From Streptomyces griseocarneus (GTDB lineage: Bacteria > Actinomycetota > Actinomycetes > Streptomycetales > Streptomycetaceae), in NCBI GenBank assembly GCA_003674045.1, contig PENC01000005.1, positions 1 through 64,000 on the forward strand: a DNA stretch of 64,000 bases, given 5' to 3'. Below the pieces are notes generated by a model that was not told the DNA's origin, did no database searches, and saw nothing but the letters and a program-made list of their open reading frames with translations. Numbering within the stretch: position 1 is the first letter of the stretch; the number at the start of each line of letters is the position of its first letter. Of the stretch, positions 1 to 7,501 are shown piece after piece. The position numbers and the translations under genes were made by a program.

Positions 1-60
1 CAGCGGCTCGAACCGACCCCACAAGTCATCCGTCACCACCCACGGCGGACGCTTCCCCAT
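1..60 (-). CDS. Transposase, N-terminal fragment (runs off the left edge)
   Basis: Reading leftward from an ATG at 60, the first 20 codons translate as MGKRPPWVVTDDLWGRFEPL, which resembles the start of IS5-type transposases of the kind common in Streptomyces. The remainder lies outside the window, so I cannot say whether the element is intact. The right end of the insertion sequence should fall between about 61 and 138. I could not identify a terminal inverted repeat or target duplication without the other end. Confidence 0.6.
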   Translation of the reverse strand, partial: MGKRPPWVVTDDLWGRFEPL

Positions 61-81
61 GACAGGCCCAACGAGCCGCTG
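1..81 (-). repeat. Inverted repeat flanking the transposase start codon
   Basis: Ten bases at 1-10 (cagcggctcg) are the exact reverse complement of 72-81. In the leftward transcript they would form a stem enclosing the transposase ATG and its upstream region. Similar structures in some insertion sequences hide the start codon from read-through transcription; that role is inferred here. Confidence 0.4.
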
Positions 82-138
82 AAGGCAGAGACATGGCCCC
101 ACCCAGGCTTTCTGTTAGCTCCTCTAAAAGGAGTCGAC

Positions 139-336
139 ATGCGCCGTATTGCTGCCGCTGTTCTCACGGCTCTTCTCGGTATCTCCCTGGCAGGACTCGC
201 GGGTACGGCTGTGGCCGCACCCGCAAGCGTCACCGCCAACCAATGCATGCTGGGGGGCGGGACGGTCGTCCCGATCTCGCCCACCGTGCGGGTCTGCGTC
301 GGCGGCATTTTCGATGGCCAGACCGTTTCCGGCTAA
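139..336 (+). CDS. Small exported protein of unknown function
   Basis: This 65-aa protein has a clear Sec-type signal peptide: MRR, a hydrophobic Ala/Leu core, and a likely AxA cleavage site near residues 25-28. The mature part is only about 38 residues and contains two cysteines that could form a disulfide. A good Shine-Dalgarno (aaaggag) lies about 6 nt before the ATG. Its stop overlaps the stop of the convergent DUF397 gene by 4 bp. No function can be assigned. Confidence 0.65.
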   Translation: MRRIAAAVLTALLGISLAGLAGTAVAAPASVTANQCMLGGGTVVPISPTVRVCVGGIFDGQTVSG

Positions 337-572
337 GCGGTCACGGCTGCCGCGTACGTGACGAAGTCCGACCAGGCGCCTTCGGGGAGAGGGAGCCCGG
401 AGGCGCTTGTTCGTTTGGAGTCTCGTATGCGGATGACCTCCGACCGGGAGGCGATCTCTATGCACTCGCCACCTTCGGAGGCGTTGCTGTAGCTGGACTT
501 GTACCGGGGGGTGGCCTCTATACATTCGCCCCCTTCGGCATCGTTGCTGTAGCTGGACTTGAAGGTCTTCAT
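333..572 (-). CDS. DUF397 protein with an internal tandem duplication
   Basis: This is a 79-aa DUF397-family protein, the small partner of XRE-DUF5753 (whiJ-like) regulators. The family hallmark, KSSYS followed by GG-x-C-(I/V)-E, occurs twice at exactly 20-residue spacing. It is followed by the usual RDSK and W-x-x-F(V) segments. The ATG overlaps the TGA of the upstream XRE gene (TGATG), so the two are translationally coupled. A GTG one codon upstream (575) is an alternative start. Family members are thought to work with the neighbouring DNA-binding protein in developmental control; a role here is inferred from context only. Confidence 0.85.
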   Translation of the reverse strand: MKTFKSSYSNDAEGGECIEATPRYKSSYSNASEGGECIEIASRSEVIRIRDSKRTSASGLPLPEGAWSDFVTYAAAVTA

Positions 573-1408
573 CACTCAGTCAACTTCCTGAGGAAATGGG
601 CCGATTCCGTGGGGTTCAGAGCTTGCGCCTGAAGCATCCCGTAGCGCTTGACAAAGGCGCTGACCTTTTCGGGCTCTGAATGCAGGGTGCTATCCCCATG
701 GTGCTCCGTGTAGACGTGACGCACGAACTCGGAGCTTTCCAGGATGACCATCGTCCCGTCGAGCCAGCCGAACGCCCCCTGCTCGGCAGGGAGGATCTGG
801 AGCGCCACATTGGGCAACTCGGCTACTTCCAGGAGGTGCTGCATCTGCCTCCTCATCACGTCCGGACCGCCGACTCCTGTACGGAGTGCGAGTTCGTAGA
901 TCACGAACGTGAACATCTCGCCCGGCTTGTCCATCAGCATCTTCTGCCGCTGCAATCGATCCGCCACCCGGCGCTCGATCGTCTCCTGATCCACAGGCGG
1001 GCAGGCGCTACCGATGAGGGCCCGCGCGTACTCCTCGGTCTGAAGCAACCCTGGGACAAGCACCATTTGATACGCGTGACAGGCGATGGCATCGAGCTCC
1101 GCCGCCCGGAACTCCTCGTTGCGCGCCTTGGGTCGGTCCGCCTGCAGATACGGGTGCGCCGCCTTCAGCTTCCCGTTCGCGCCGCACATCTGGTCCGCGA
1201 CTTCCAGCACCCGGAGCACCGGCTTGCGGCGCCCCTGCTCCATCGACTTGATCGACTCCGGGACGTACCCCGCTTCCTCCGCCAGCTTTTCGCGGCTGAT
1301 TCCTGCTTCGGTGCGCCACATCATCATCTGACTGCCGCAGTAGCGCCATGAGATCGGCGGCTCGACCGGTGCAACCGTCTTCGTGCTCCGCGTACCCGCT
1401 GCTGCCAT
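572..1408 (-). CDS. XRE-family regulator with DUF5753 domain (WhiJ-like)
   Basis: This 278-aa protein has an N-terminal helix-turn-helix at about residues 25-85 (MMMWRTEAGISREKLAEEAG and following) and a C-terminal DUF5753 domain at about 95-275. Family features include Q-x-x-LVPGLLQTEEYARA and the terminal hydrophobic region. It is coupled to the downstream DUF397 gene. Such pairs are very common in Streptomyces, where the XRE protein represses and DUF397 modulates. The palindrome GTACGTAC at 1428-1435, 20 bp before the start, is a possible autoregulatory operator. Confidence 0.88.
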   Translation of the reverse strand: MAAAGTRSTKTVAPVEPPISWRYCGSQMMMWRTEAGISREKLAEEAGYVPESIKSMEQGRRKPVLRVLEVADQMCGANGKLKAAHPYLQADRPKARNEEFRAAELDAIACHAYQMVLVPGLLQTEEYARALIGSACPPVDQETIERRVADRLQRQKMLMDKPGEMFTFVIYELALRTGVGGPDVMRRQMQHLLEVAELPNVALQILPAEQGAFGWLDGTMVILESSEFVRHVYTEHHGDSTLHSEPEKVSAFVKRYGMLQAQALNPTESAHFLRKLTE

Positions 1409-1526
1409 CGAAACCCCACCCGCTTCCGTACGTACCGTCAGGTATCAACGGAGGCTACGAGCGGCAAGCCCCGAACCGGCCCGGTTCGAATCCGCTTACC
1501 CCGCACGGGTGACGCACGGGTGACGG

Positions 1527-1609
1527 AAAAACCGCGGCGGGGCACCCCGCCGAGGGCCCCCGCCGCATATATCCATGAAAGGACGTCAGACGCGCCCGCG
1601 CGTCTGACG
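1527..1609 (-). terminator. Hairpins and T-run at the 3' end of the MarR gene
   Basis: Two structures follow each other in the leftward transcript. An 11-bp stem with a 4-nt loop (arms 1584-1594 and 1599-1609) spans the MarR stop codon. Further on, a GC-rich hairpin (about 1534-1567) is followed by five Ts (1527-1531 on the minus strand), the classic intrinsic-terminator arrangement. Confidence 0.6.
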
Positions 1610-2068
1610 CAGGTGCTGGGCGATCGGGACGAGGGAGCCGTACAGTGCCTTCAGCTCCGGCTCGCTCAGCAGGTCGATGAAGTGCTCGCGGACGGAGGCC
1701 ACATGATGGGGCGCCACCTTCCGCATCGTCTCCCAGCCGTGGTCCGTGAGCACGGCGTAGAGCCCGCGGCGGTCGGACTCGCAGTTCTCGCGGCGGACCA
1801 GGCCGGCGTTCTCCATACGGGTGATCTGGTGGGAGAGCCGGCTCTTCGACTGAAGGGTCGCGGTGGCGAGGTCGCTCATCCGCATCCGGCGGCCTTCGGA
1901 CTCCGAGAGATTCACCAGGATCTCGTAGTCGTTGTTGGTGAGCCCGAAGGGCTGGAGATCCCGTTCGAGCTGATGCATCAGCAAACGGCTGACTTCCAGG
2001 TGGGCGCGCCATGCGCGCTGTTCCTCTTCGCTGAGCCAGCGGGTGCCGTTCTCGGTGTCCATAGACAT
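1586..2068 (-). CDS. MarR-family transcriptional regulator
   Basis: This 160-aa winged-helix regulator has the typical MarR layout. A dimerisation helix (about 15-45) is followed by the motif LTNNDYEILVNLSESEGRRM (about 42-61), the recognition helix SKSRLSHQITRMENAGLV (about 74-91) and the wing R-x-N-C-E-S-D-R-R-G (about 92-101). No redox cysteine of the OhrR type is obvious. It lies 90 bp downstream of the three AIM24 genes on the same strand but has its own AT-rich upstream region (about 2070-2110), so it may be a separate unit. Its ligand and target genes are unknown. Confidence 0.85.
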   Translation of the reverse strand: MSMDTENGTRWLSEEEQRAWRAHLEVSRLLMHQLERDLQPFGLTNNDYEILVNLSESEGRRMRMSDLATATLQSKSRLSHQITRMENAGLVRRENCESDRRGLYAVLTDHGWETMRKVAPHHVASVREHFIDLLSEPELKALYGSLVPIAQHLRQTRGRV

Positions 2069-2158
2069 AGAGGAATTCTACCTAAGAAAGTTGAAATGTG
2101 AACCAATATGGAGTGGGCGAGGTCAGGAGTTCGACCGTCACCCTCCGCAGAGTACCGC

Positions 2159-2935
2159 TCACAGCCCGAAGCGGCGCTGGAGGTCCCCTAGCTGGCCGGG
2201 CATCCGGGGCATAGATGGCTGATTGTGCGGGCTTGCGTTTCGGCCGCCTTGCGGGATGCCCGCTTCGTCCGGGGTCTCGCCGGTCGGAATGTCGTCCTTG
2301 AGCTGTTCCGTCGACTGGAGCAGCACCGTGCCCGCTCCGACGAACTCGAATTGATGCTCCTCCCCTGATGTGCCGCCGAACCCCGTGTACGCGCGGACGC
2401 CGCCGAGGAAGCCCCTCATGTAGTGGTGGTCGTAGTGGTGGCAGGGGGACGGGCAGTCGGCCCAGCCGACGAGGGCCTGGGGGTCGACGCGGATGGGGGG
2501 CTCGACGAAGACGACCGGGCCGTTGGAGGCGGCGACGAATTTGCCCGTGCCGATGAGGGTGAGGAAGCCGGGGACGATGGACTGCTTGAGCGCGAGGCTC
2601 GGCTCGAAGGCGAGCAGGTTGCCCGCCCGGATCGTCAGGTTGCCGTCGTCGAGGTCGTAGGAATTGACGTCGAAGGCGCGGTCCGCGAGCAGCATCTTGC
2701 CCTGGCCCTCGGCGACCACCCAGTCGGCGGCGTGCAGCGGGGAGTGGAAGCTGCCCGCGATCAGGTGCTCCAGGACGCCGTGGCCGATGCCGTGGAACTC
2801 GACGCGCCCGTAGTAGGCGATCATCTTGCCCTTTTGCAGGAACCAGCGGCCGTTGAGCTCGACGCTGAACGCGTAGGCGTTGACGTTGTCGCCGGACGGG
2901 AGCGTCTGCGCGTCGTGGATGACGGGACCGTTCAC
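2159..2935 (-). CDS. AIM24-family protein, third of a tandem set
   Basis: This 258-aa protein belongs to the AIM24 family, a beta-rich fold related to TRAP-like proteins, of unknown bacterial function. It has the family pattern of a glycine-rich turn after the first strands, followed by repeated short beta strands. It is the most diverged of the three: it ends in a Pro/Gly/Asn-rich tail of about 50 residues absent from its neighbours and carries a His-rich stretch (CHHYDHHYM, near residue 165). Its start overlaps the stop of the preceding copy by 4 bp, so the three form an operon. Confidence 0.8.
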   Translation of the reverse strand: MNGPVIHDAQTLPSGDNVNAYAFSVELNGRWFLQKGKMIAYYGRVEFHGIGHGVLEHLIAGSFHSPLHAADWVVAEGQGKMLLADRAFDVNSYDLDDGNLTIRAGNLLAFEPSLALKQSIVPGFLTLIGTGKFVAASNGPVVFVEPPIRVDPQALVGWADCPSPCHHYDHHYMRGFLGGVRAYTGFGGTSGEEHQFEFVGAGTVLLQSTEQLKDDIPTGETPDEAGIPQGGRNASPHNQPSMPRMPGQLGDLQRRFGL

Positions 2936-3582
2936 AGCTTCTCCTCCGAGGCCTGTACGTACACCGTGCCCTGGCCCGAGAGCTCGAGCTGGAAGGCCTC
3001 TCCCGATCCGCGGCCGACGAATTCGCGCCAGCCGAGCGCGGTCGAGAGCTTGTTGCGGACGTCGCCGCGGTGGGCCACGTACGCCTGGGGGTCGACGTGG
3101 ACGGGGCGGCCGGGGACGATCGGCAGCTCGATGAAGCCGCCGTGCGCCATGACGGCGACGTCGCCCTTGCCCTGGAGGGTGGTGGTGAACAGCCCCTGCC
3201 CGGTGACCTGGCCGCGGACCATGCCCATCACGCCGCCCTGCGAGCCCATGAACATCGTGCCCTGCCGGAGCGTGCCGTCGAAGGCGAGCAGGCGGTCGGC
3301 CTCGACGTAGAGCGTCTCGCCGTTGAGCTCGACGATGTGGACGTGGTGACCGCCGTGGCCGAACATCACCGTGCCGTCGCCCTCGACCGTCATCAGGGGC
3401 GTGGCCTCGTTGGCGACGCGGCGGCCGATCATGCCCATCACGCCGCCCTGGCCGCCGGTGATGCTGGGCGTGAAGCTGACCTCGCCCTTGTAGGCGAGCA
3501 TGGCGCCGCGCTGGCTGAAGAGGCGCTGCCCGGGGAGGACACGGGCCTCGACCATCCGGGAATTGAGGAGCCGGAACGGCAT
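2932..3582 (-). CDS. AIM24-family protein, second of a tandem set
   Basis: This 216-aa AIM24 protein resembles the upstream copy over its whole length. Shared features are LPGQR/DLSG, the GGQGGVMGM-type glycine turns, LYVEADRLLAFDGTLRQGT, and a C-terminal GSGEAFQLELSGQGTVYVQ segment. It starts within the TGATG that ends the upstream gene and overlaps the next gene by 4 bp. Biochemical function is unknown. Its tight co-expression suggests the three paralogues act together, perhaps as a hetero-oligomer, which is inference. Confidence 0.82.
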   Translation of the reverse strand: MPFRLLNSRMVEARVLPGQRLFSQRGAMLAYKGEVSFTPSITGGQGGVMGMIGRRVANEATPLMTVEGDGTVMFGHGGHHVHIVELNGETLYVEADRLLAFDGTLRQGTMFMGSQGGVMGMVRGQVTGQGLFTTTLQGKGDVAVMAHGGFIELPIVPGRPVHVDPQAYVAHRGDVRNKLSTALGWREFVGRGSGEAFQLELSGQGTVYVQASEEKL

Positions 3583-4220
3583 CAGAGGTCGCCCCCGATC
3601 GTGTTGCGCTCGCTGGGCTGGACGTAGACCAGGCCCTCGCCCTCGAAACGGATCTGGAACGCCTCGCCCGAGCCCTCGCCGACGAAGGTGCGCCAGTTGA
3701 CCCCCGACTGGAAGTGCTGCTTCAGCCGGCCGGTGTGGGCGATATAGGCCCCGGGGTCGACCTGGAGCGGCATGCTCGGCGTCACGCGCAGCACTATCGC
3801 GGTGCCGTCCGACATGATCGCCGCCTGGCCGGTGCCCTCCACGGTGGTGGTGAAGAGGCCGTTGCCCTGGGAGGCGCCGCGCAGGCCGGTGAACGTGGTG
3901 CCCGTGCGCAGGCCGCCGTCCGTGCAGAGCAGGTTGCTCGATTCGACGTAGAGCGTCTCGCCGTGGAGCGTGACGAGATTGATCTCGCTCGCCCGGTCCG
4001 CGAAATAGCAGGTGCCCCGGCCCTTCACCTCCATCACGGCCATCTGCTCGCCCGTGAGCCGGCGTGTGACCATGCCGCGGAGGCCGTCCCCGCCACCGGT
4101 CATTTTCTTGAACGTCATCTCGCCCTCGTACGCGACCATCGCGCCGTTCTTGGCCTTGACCGTGTCCCCGGAGAGGTCGACGGCGAGAACTTTGCTCCCT
4201 TGGAGCCGAAACTGAGCCAC
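3582..4220 (-). CDS. AIM24-family protein, first of a tandem set
   Basis: This 212-aa AIM24 protein opens the three-gene leftward unit. It has the same order of motifs as the 216-aa copy, including a glycine-rich turn (TGGGDGLRGM, about residues 40-49), LYVESSNLLCTDGGLRTGT and GEGSGEAFQIRFEGEGLVYVQ near the C-terminus. No signal peptide or membrane segment is visible, so the product should be cytoplasmic or peripheral. The 186 bp upstream, shared with a divergent DUF3817 gene, must hold the promoter. Confidence 0.82.
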   Translation of the reverse strand: MAQFRLQGSKVLAVDLSGDTVKAKNGAMVAYEGEMTFKKMTGGGDGLRGMVTRRLTGEQMAVMEVKGRGTCYFADRASEINLVTLHGETLYVESSNLLCTDGGLRTGTTFTGLRGASQGNGLFTTTVEGTGQAAIMSDGTAIVLRVTPSMPLQVDPGAYIAHTGRLKQHFQSGVNWRTFVGEGSGEAFQIRFEGEGLVYVQPSERNTIGGDL

Positions 4221-4344
4221 GCGATGACGCTAGCCGGACTGTGTAACAGTTCGACAGGGGTTTCGCCCCGGATCGGACCCCGATCTCCGATTCGAACGGA
4301 ACCCGGATCCAGTGATCGACACGACGCCTGCGAGAATGGGGCGC

Positions 4345-4370
4345 CAGCTTGTGAATACCCTCACAAGCTG
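4345..4370. promoter_or_regulatory. Perfect dyad matching the CRP/FNR operator pattern
   Basis: Arms 4345-4354 and 4361-4370 are exact reverse complements of 10 bp with a 6-bp spacer. The core reads TGTGA-N6-TCACA, the general CRP-family half-site pattern. It lies 36 bp before the DUF3817 start and 124 bp from the divergent AIM24 start, so it could regulate either or both. A simple mRNA hairpin is the alternative. Confidence 0.5.
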
Positions 4371-4406
4371 TAGTCGTCCCGCCACTCGAACCACGAAGGT
4401 GCCCCC

Positions 4407-4751
4407 GTGGAAATCAAGACCGCCTCCGCCCTGCGCCGGCTCCGACTGGTCTCCGCTCCGGAGGCCATCTCCTTCCTGCTCCTGATCGTCTGCTCGATCC
4501 TCAAGCGGACCACCGACTTCAACGCGGTTCCGGTGATGGGCGGCCTCCACGGCATCCTCTTCATCATCTACGTGATCTTCTGGCTGGACGCGTGGAGCAA
4601 GACCCGCTGGGGCGTCAAGACGGCGGCCCTCTACTTCGTCCTCTCCGTCCTGCCCACCGGCGGCTTCTTCGCCGAGCGCATGCTGCGCCGCGAGGCCGAG
4701 GCGAGCGTCATCGCCGCCCGCGCCCGTAAGGAAGGCGTGGTCAACGCATGA
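4407..4751 (+). CDS. DUF3817 integral membrane protein
   Basis: This 114-aa protein has three predicted membrane helices: about 15-35 (EAISFLLLIVCSILKRTTDF region), 45-65 (GLHGILFIIYVIFWLDAW) and 72-92. This is the DUF3817 arrangement common in actinobacteria; its function is unknown. The GTG start is preceded by gaaggtgc. It overlaps the next gene by 4 bp (ATGA), so the two are co-translated. A CRP-type dyad sits just upstream. Confidence 0.82.
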   Translation: MEIKTASALRRLRLVSAPEAISFLLLIVCSILKRTTDFNAVPVMGGLHGILFIIYVIFWLDAWSKTRWGVKTAALYFVLSVLPTGGFFAERMLRREAEASVIAARARKEGVVNA

Positions 4752-5044
4752 TCGTCGCCTTTTCCGTCTCCCCCGTCGGCGCCGGCGAGGACGTCGGCGA
4801 GTACGTGGCCGACGCGGTCCGCGTCGTCCGCGAGTCCGGCCTGCCGAACCGTACGGACGCCATGTTCACCTCGATCGAAGGTGAATGGGACGAGGTCATG
4901 GACGTCGTCAAGCGCGCCGTCGCGGCGGTCGAGGCACGGTGCGGCCGCGTCTCCCTCGTCCTCAAAGCCGACATCCGCCCCGGCGTGACGGACGGCCTCA
5001 CGTCGAAGGTCGCGACGGTGGAGCGCTACCTGTCCGAGGGCTGA
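4748..5044 (+). CDS. MTH1187-family thiamine-binding protein
   Basis: This 98-aa protein matches the MTH1187/YkoF-like DUF77 family, small ferredoxin-fold proteins several of which bind thiamine or its pyrimidine part. Visible features are the opening strand MIVAFSVSPVG, the segment YVADAVRVVRESGL, the central TSIEGEWDEVM and the closing VSLVLKADIRPG. It is coupled to the DUF3817 membrane gene. The pair may serve uptake or buffering of a thiamine-like compound; that link is inferred. Confidence 0.8.
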   Translation: MIVAFSVSPVGAGEDVGEYVADAVRVVRESGLPNRTDAMFTSIEGEWDEVMDVVKRAVAAVEARCGRVSLVLKADIRPGVTDGLTSKVATVERYLSEG

Positions 5045-5064
5045 CCCTCGGCTCCTCCGCCCCA

Positions 5065-5095
5065 GGCCCCGGCCGGCAGTCGCCCGGCCGGGGCC
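5065..5095. terminator. Strong GC hairpin between convergent genes
   Basis: Two 12-bp arms, 5065-5076 and 5084-5095 (GGCCCCGGCCGG and its complement), flank the 7-nt loop cagtcgc. It sits between the thiamine-binding gene and the convergent methyltransferase and could end transcription from both sides. The same loop recurs in the hairpin at 8543-8575. Confidence 0.7.
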
Positions 5096-5115
5096 GTCGC
5101 GCTTCCCGGGCCTGC

Positions 5116-5778
5116 TCACCTCACGGCGGCGCGGACGATCAGCGTCCCGATGTGCCCGGCCTGCGGGGCGTCGAGAACCTGGGCCTCCGCCTCTTCGAAG
5201 CCGGCCTGCCGAAGCAGGCTCTCCCACTTTCGGGGCGTGTAGCTGTACCGGTAGGTGTACATGGCCTTGCCCGCGAATCCGCCCTTGTACATCCCCTGCG
5301 GTCCGTACGCGCCCGGGATGGCCGGAGGCTGGGAGAACACCAGCACGCCGCCGGGGTTGAGCCGCGCGGCGATCAGCGGGAACAGCTTGACCGGATCGGT
5401 GAACCAGACCGCGCCAAAGATCGAATAGACAGCGTCGTACGTCTCCGCGCTGCCGCTCAGATGCTCCAGCACTTCGCCGCAGACGAACCGAGCCCCCAGC
5501 GGTCCCCACCGGTCCGTGGTGTTCGCGACCATGACGGGTGAGAGATCAAGGCCCGTCGCCTTCACCCCTTGCCGCGCGAGACTGGCCAGTGCCCGCCCCG
5601 TCCCGCACCCGATCTCAAGTGCGGTCGCGGGCTCGCCGAGCAGCTCCGTGCCGGGGCCGTGGTCGGCGTACTGCGTCCACCGGAAGACGGGCTCGGCGTC
5701 GAACACGTCGTCCCGAGTGCTCTCGGCGTACGTGTCCCACAGCTCGCGCTCGACGTCGATGTTGTGCTGTGCGGGCAA
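5116..5778 (-). CDS. Class I SAM-dependent methyltransferase
   Basis: This 220-aa methyltransferase carries motif I ALEIGCGTGRAL, followed by the acidic strand end in GLDLSP and the motif IV/V region TYDAVYSIFGAVWFTDP. The substrate is unknown. I chose the TTG at 5778 because it has a GAGGA Shine-Dalgarno at good spacing. The ATG at 5823 lies in the loop of a strong hairpin with no ribosome site. The gene is last in a possible six-gene leftward operon behind the XRE-DUF5753/DUF6879 genes. Confidence 0.8.
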   Translation of the reverse strand: MPAQHNIDVERELWDTYAESTRDDVFDAEPVFRWTQYADHGPGTELLGEPATALEIGCGTGRALASLARQGVKATGLDLSPVMVANTTDRWGPLGARFVCGEVLEHLSGSAETYDAVYSIFGAVWFTDPVKLFPLIAARLNPGGVLVFSQPPAIPGAYGPQGMYKGGFAGKAMYTYRYSYTPRKWESLLRQAGFEEAEAQVLDAPQAGHIGTLIVRAAVR

Positions 5779-5809
5779 GGGGATTCCTCTGTCTCGTGAG
5801 GGGGGCGTG

Positions 5810-5843
5810 GCGTCTGCCCCCATCCACGGACGGGGGCAGACGC
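5810..5843 (-). terminator. 11-bp hairpin between the unknown gene and the methyltransferase
   Basis: Arms 5810-5820 and 5833-5843 are exact complements around a 12-nt loop. The hairpin fills the gap after the gene ending at 5854. There is no T-run, so it could be a terminator, a processing site, or an attenuator limiting methyltransferase expression. Confidence 0.5.
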
Positions 5844-5853
5844 TCCGCGCTGG

Positions 5854-6243
5854 TCAGTGGCTGTCGGGGACCTTGTTGTCGCAGGGGCTGCACTCGGCCG
5901 CGTCCGCTTCCCACAGCTCGTCGTCGACGGCGAACCCGTTCCGGCGGATGATCTCCGCCGTACGCATCACCGTGCCGTCCCGGCGACGCTCGACCAGCGG
6001 GGCGTGGTGCTTGTACTGCCCGGCGTTGTACTCGTCGCACAGCGCGAAGTACAACGGCGTGTCGAGCAGGAGCTGATGAACACCGATGTCCACGGTGTAC
6101 CCGACGCCCATGTCCACGCCGGGGTTCTCCATGGCCGTGATCAGATAAGCGATGCCCTGGCCGAGAATGCGCTCGGCGAGGCTTCCCTTTCTCTCGATGG
6201 AGCGGGATGGTGCGTTGGAACCCGTCCAGCCGCCGACCGTCAC
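5854..6243 (-). CDS. Hypothetical protein with C-terminal CxxC
   Basis: This predicted 129-aa protein is not recognised. It has a middle region with moderately hydrophobic stretches (ILGQGIAYLITAMENPGVDM) but no convincing membrane helix or signal peptide. It ends with ECSPCDNKVPDSH, giving a Cys-x-x-Cys near the C-terminus. The GTG at 6243 has a weak ribosome site, so the true start may be downstream. It lies 38 bp after the preceding gene and 75 bp before the methyltransferase on the same strand, so it is probably co-transcribed. Confidence 0.6.
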   Translation of the reverse strand: MTVGGWTGSNAPSRSIERKGSLAERILGQGIAYLITAMENPGVDMGVGYTVDIGVHQLLLDTPLYFALCDEYNAGQYKHHAPLVERRRDGTVMRTAEIIRRNGFAVDDELWEADAAECSPCDNKVPDSH

Positions 6244-6281
6244 CCAGGCGGCCGGACGGGAGCTTCGGAGGGGCTCTGGGG

Positions 6282-6569
6282 CTAGACGTCGTGACCTCGA
6301 TCGCGCTCACTCCGCCGCGTCGATTCGGCGTAGAGCAGCGCGTCGATCAGCTTCCGCACGGTCGGCAACGGCACGGTCCCCAGAAACAGCGACGGCTCGC
6401 CGGAGAGAGAGGCCCTGCCCATCAGCTGGGGCCAGGAGTCCGTGTCCCCGACCTTGATGCCCATCTCCGCCAGCACCCTGCCGAACATGAACGCGGTGTC
6501 GTCGGCTTTCTTCTTGCCCGCCAGGAAGGCGTCGGCTTGCTGTGCGGCTGCTTCGGTGTCCGTGGCCAT
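6282..6569 (-). CDS. Hypothetical small protein
   Basis: This 95-aa, mostly helical, charged protein lacks cysteines, signal peptide and membrane segments. I do not recognise the family. It sits 61 bp downstream of the XRE-DUF5753 gene and 38 bp upstream of another unknown gene, all leftward, which supports a shared transcript. Codon use looks native (strong GC3). Confidence 0.6.
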   Translation of the reverse strand: MATDTEAAAQQADAFLAGKKKADDTAFMFGRVLAEMGIKVGDTDSWPQLMGRASLSGEPSLFLGTVPLPTVRKLIDALLYAESTRRSERDRGHDV

Positions 6570-6630
6570 GCGGAGAAGCTAGAGACCGCGGGGTTCCAAC
6601 CGCCAGAAAGTTGCAGCCGGTTGCAGAGAT

Positions 6631-7479
6631 TCATGCAAGGGCGTCGATGGCCCTGGTGATGTGGGCCCGAGCCTGCGCACCGTGGACGGCGATCTGCGAC
6701 AGTTCCGCGAAGGCTTTGAGGTACGTACCGACCTCCCCGGGCGCCGCCACGTTGATCTCGGCTGTCAGCGTCTCGACGGCCACCAGCCCTTCGTCGAAGG
6801 CATAGAACGCTTCCAGGGGCCAGATCTTCCGGCGAGCTCCGAAAGGGATCACGCCCAGCGAGACGTTCGCCTGTGCCATGACCGAGAGAAGGTAGCCGAG
6901 CTGACCGGCCATGGCCTCGTCGTCGCACACGCGGTAGTAGAGCACAGCCTCTTCCATGAGCAGGGCGAACCGGTGGTCCCCTTCACGCACGACTCGCGAA
7001 CGGTCGAGCCGCGCCCTTACCGCGGCCTCGACGTCATCGGGAGTCTGCTGAAACTCCGTGATGGACCTCAGCAGTCCGGTTGCGTACTCGGCAGTCTGGA
7101 GCATCCCCGGCATGAGGTTCGAGGCGTACACGCGGAAGTGCCGGGTGCGCTGGTAGAGCGGCGTCGTCCTCTGGTGGACGCGGCGCATCCCGTCACGGTG
7201 GATCTGCTTCCACTGGACGTACATGGACTCGGCGGTCCGGGATGCGGCGATCAGATCCGCCGCTTGTTCCTCGACGCCGCAAGCCGCACACCATGACCTG
7301 ATGTCGGCGTCGGACGGCAGGGTCCTGCCCCGGGCGATGCGTGACGACTTCGACTTGTGCCAGCCGCACCGGGCGGCCAGCTCATGCCCTGTGAGCCCTG
7401 CGTCTCTCCTGATCTCGTCCAGACGGGACGCGATGGCGGCCCGTGCGGCCTGGGCACTGGAGAAAGGGGACGAAGACAT
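6631..7479 (-). CDS. XRE-family regulator with DUF5753 domain, second locus
   Basis: This 282-aa protein has a helix-turn-helix at about 12-70 (EIRRDAGLTGHELAARCGWH) and a DUF5753 domain at about 95-280 (LMPGMLQTAEYATGLL; LGVIPFGARR). I start it at the ATG at 7479 because the open frame further upstream only overlaps the DUF6879 gene ending at 7502. It is 22 bp downstream of that gene, which suggests coupling. This is the usual pairing of a DUF5753 regulator with DUF6879 and a small partner. It probably regulates its own operon. Confidence 0.87.
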   Translation of the reverse strand: MSSSPFSSAQAARAAIASRLDEIRRDAGLTGHELAARCGWHKSKSSRIARGRTLPSDADIRSWCAACGVEEQAADLIAASRTAESMYVQWKQIHRDGMRRVHQRTTPLYQRTRHFRVYASNLMPGMLQTAEYATGLLRSITEFQQTPDDVEAAVRARLDRSRVVREGDHRFALLMEEAVLYYRVCDDEAMAGQLGYLLSVMAQANVSLGVIPFGARRKIWPLEAFYAFDEGLVAVETLTAEINVAAPGEVGTYLKAFAELSQIAVHGAQARAHITRAIDALA

Positions 7480-7501
7480 GAGCTGGCTGGCCCGGCCCGC
7501 G

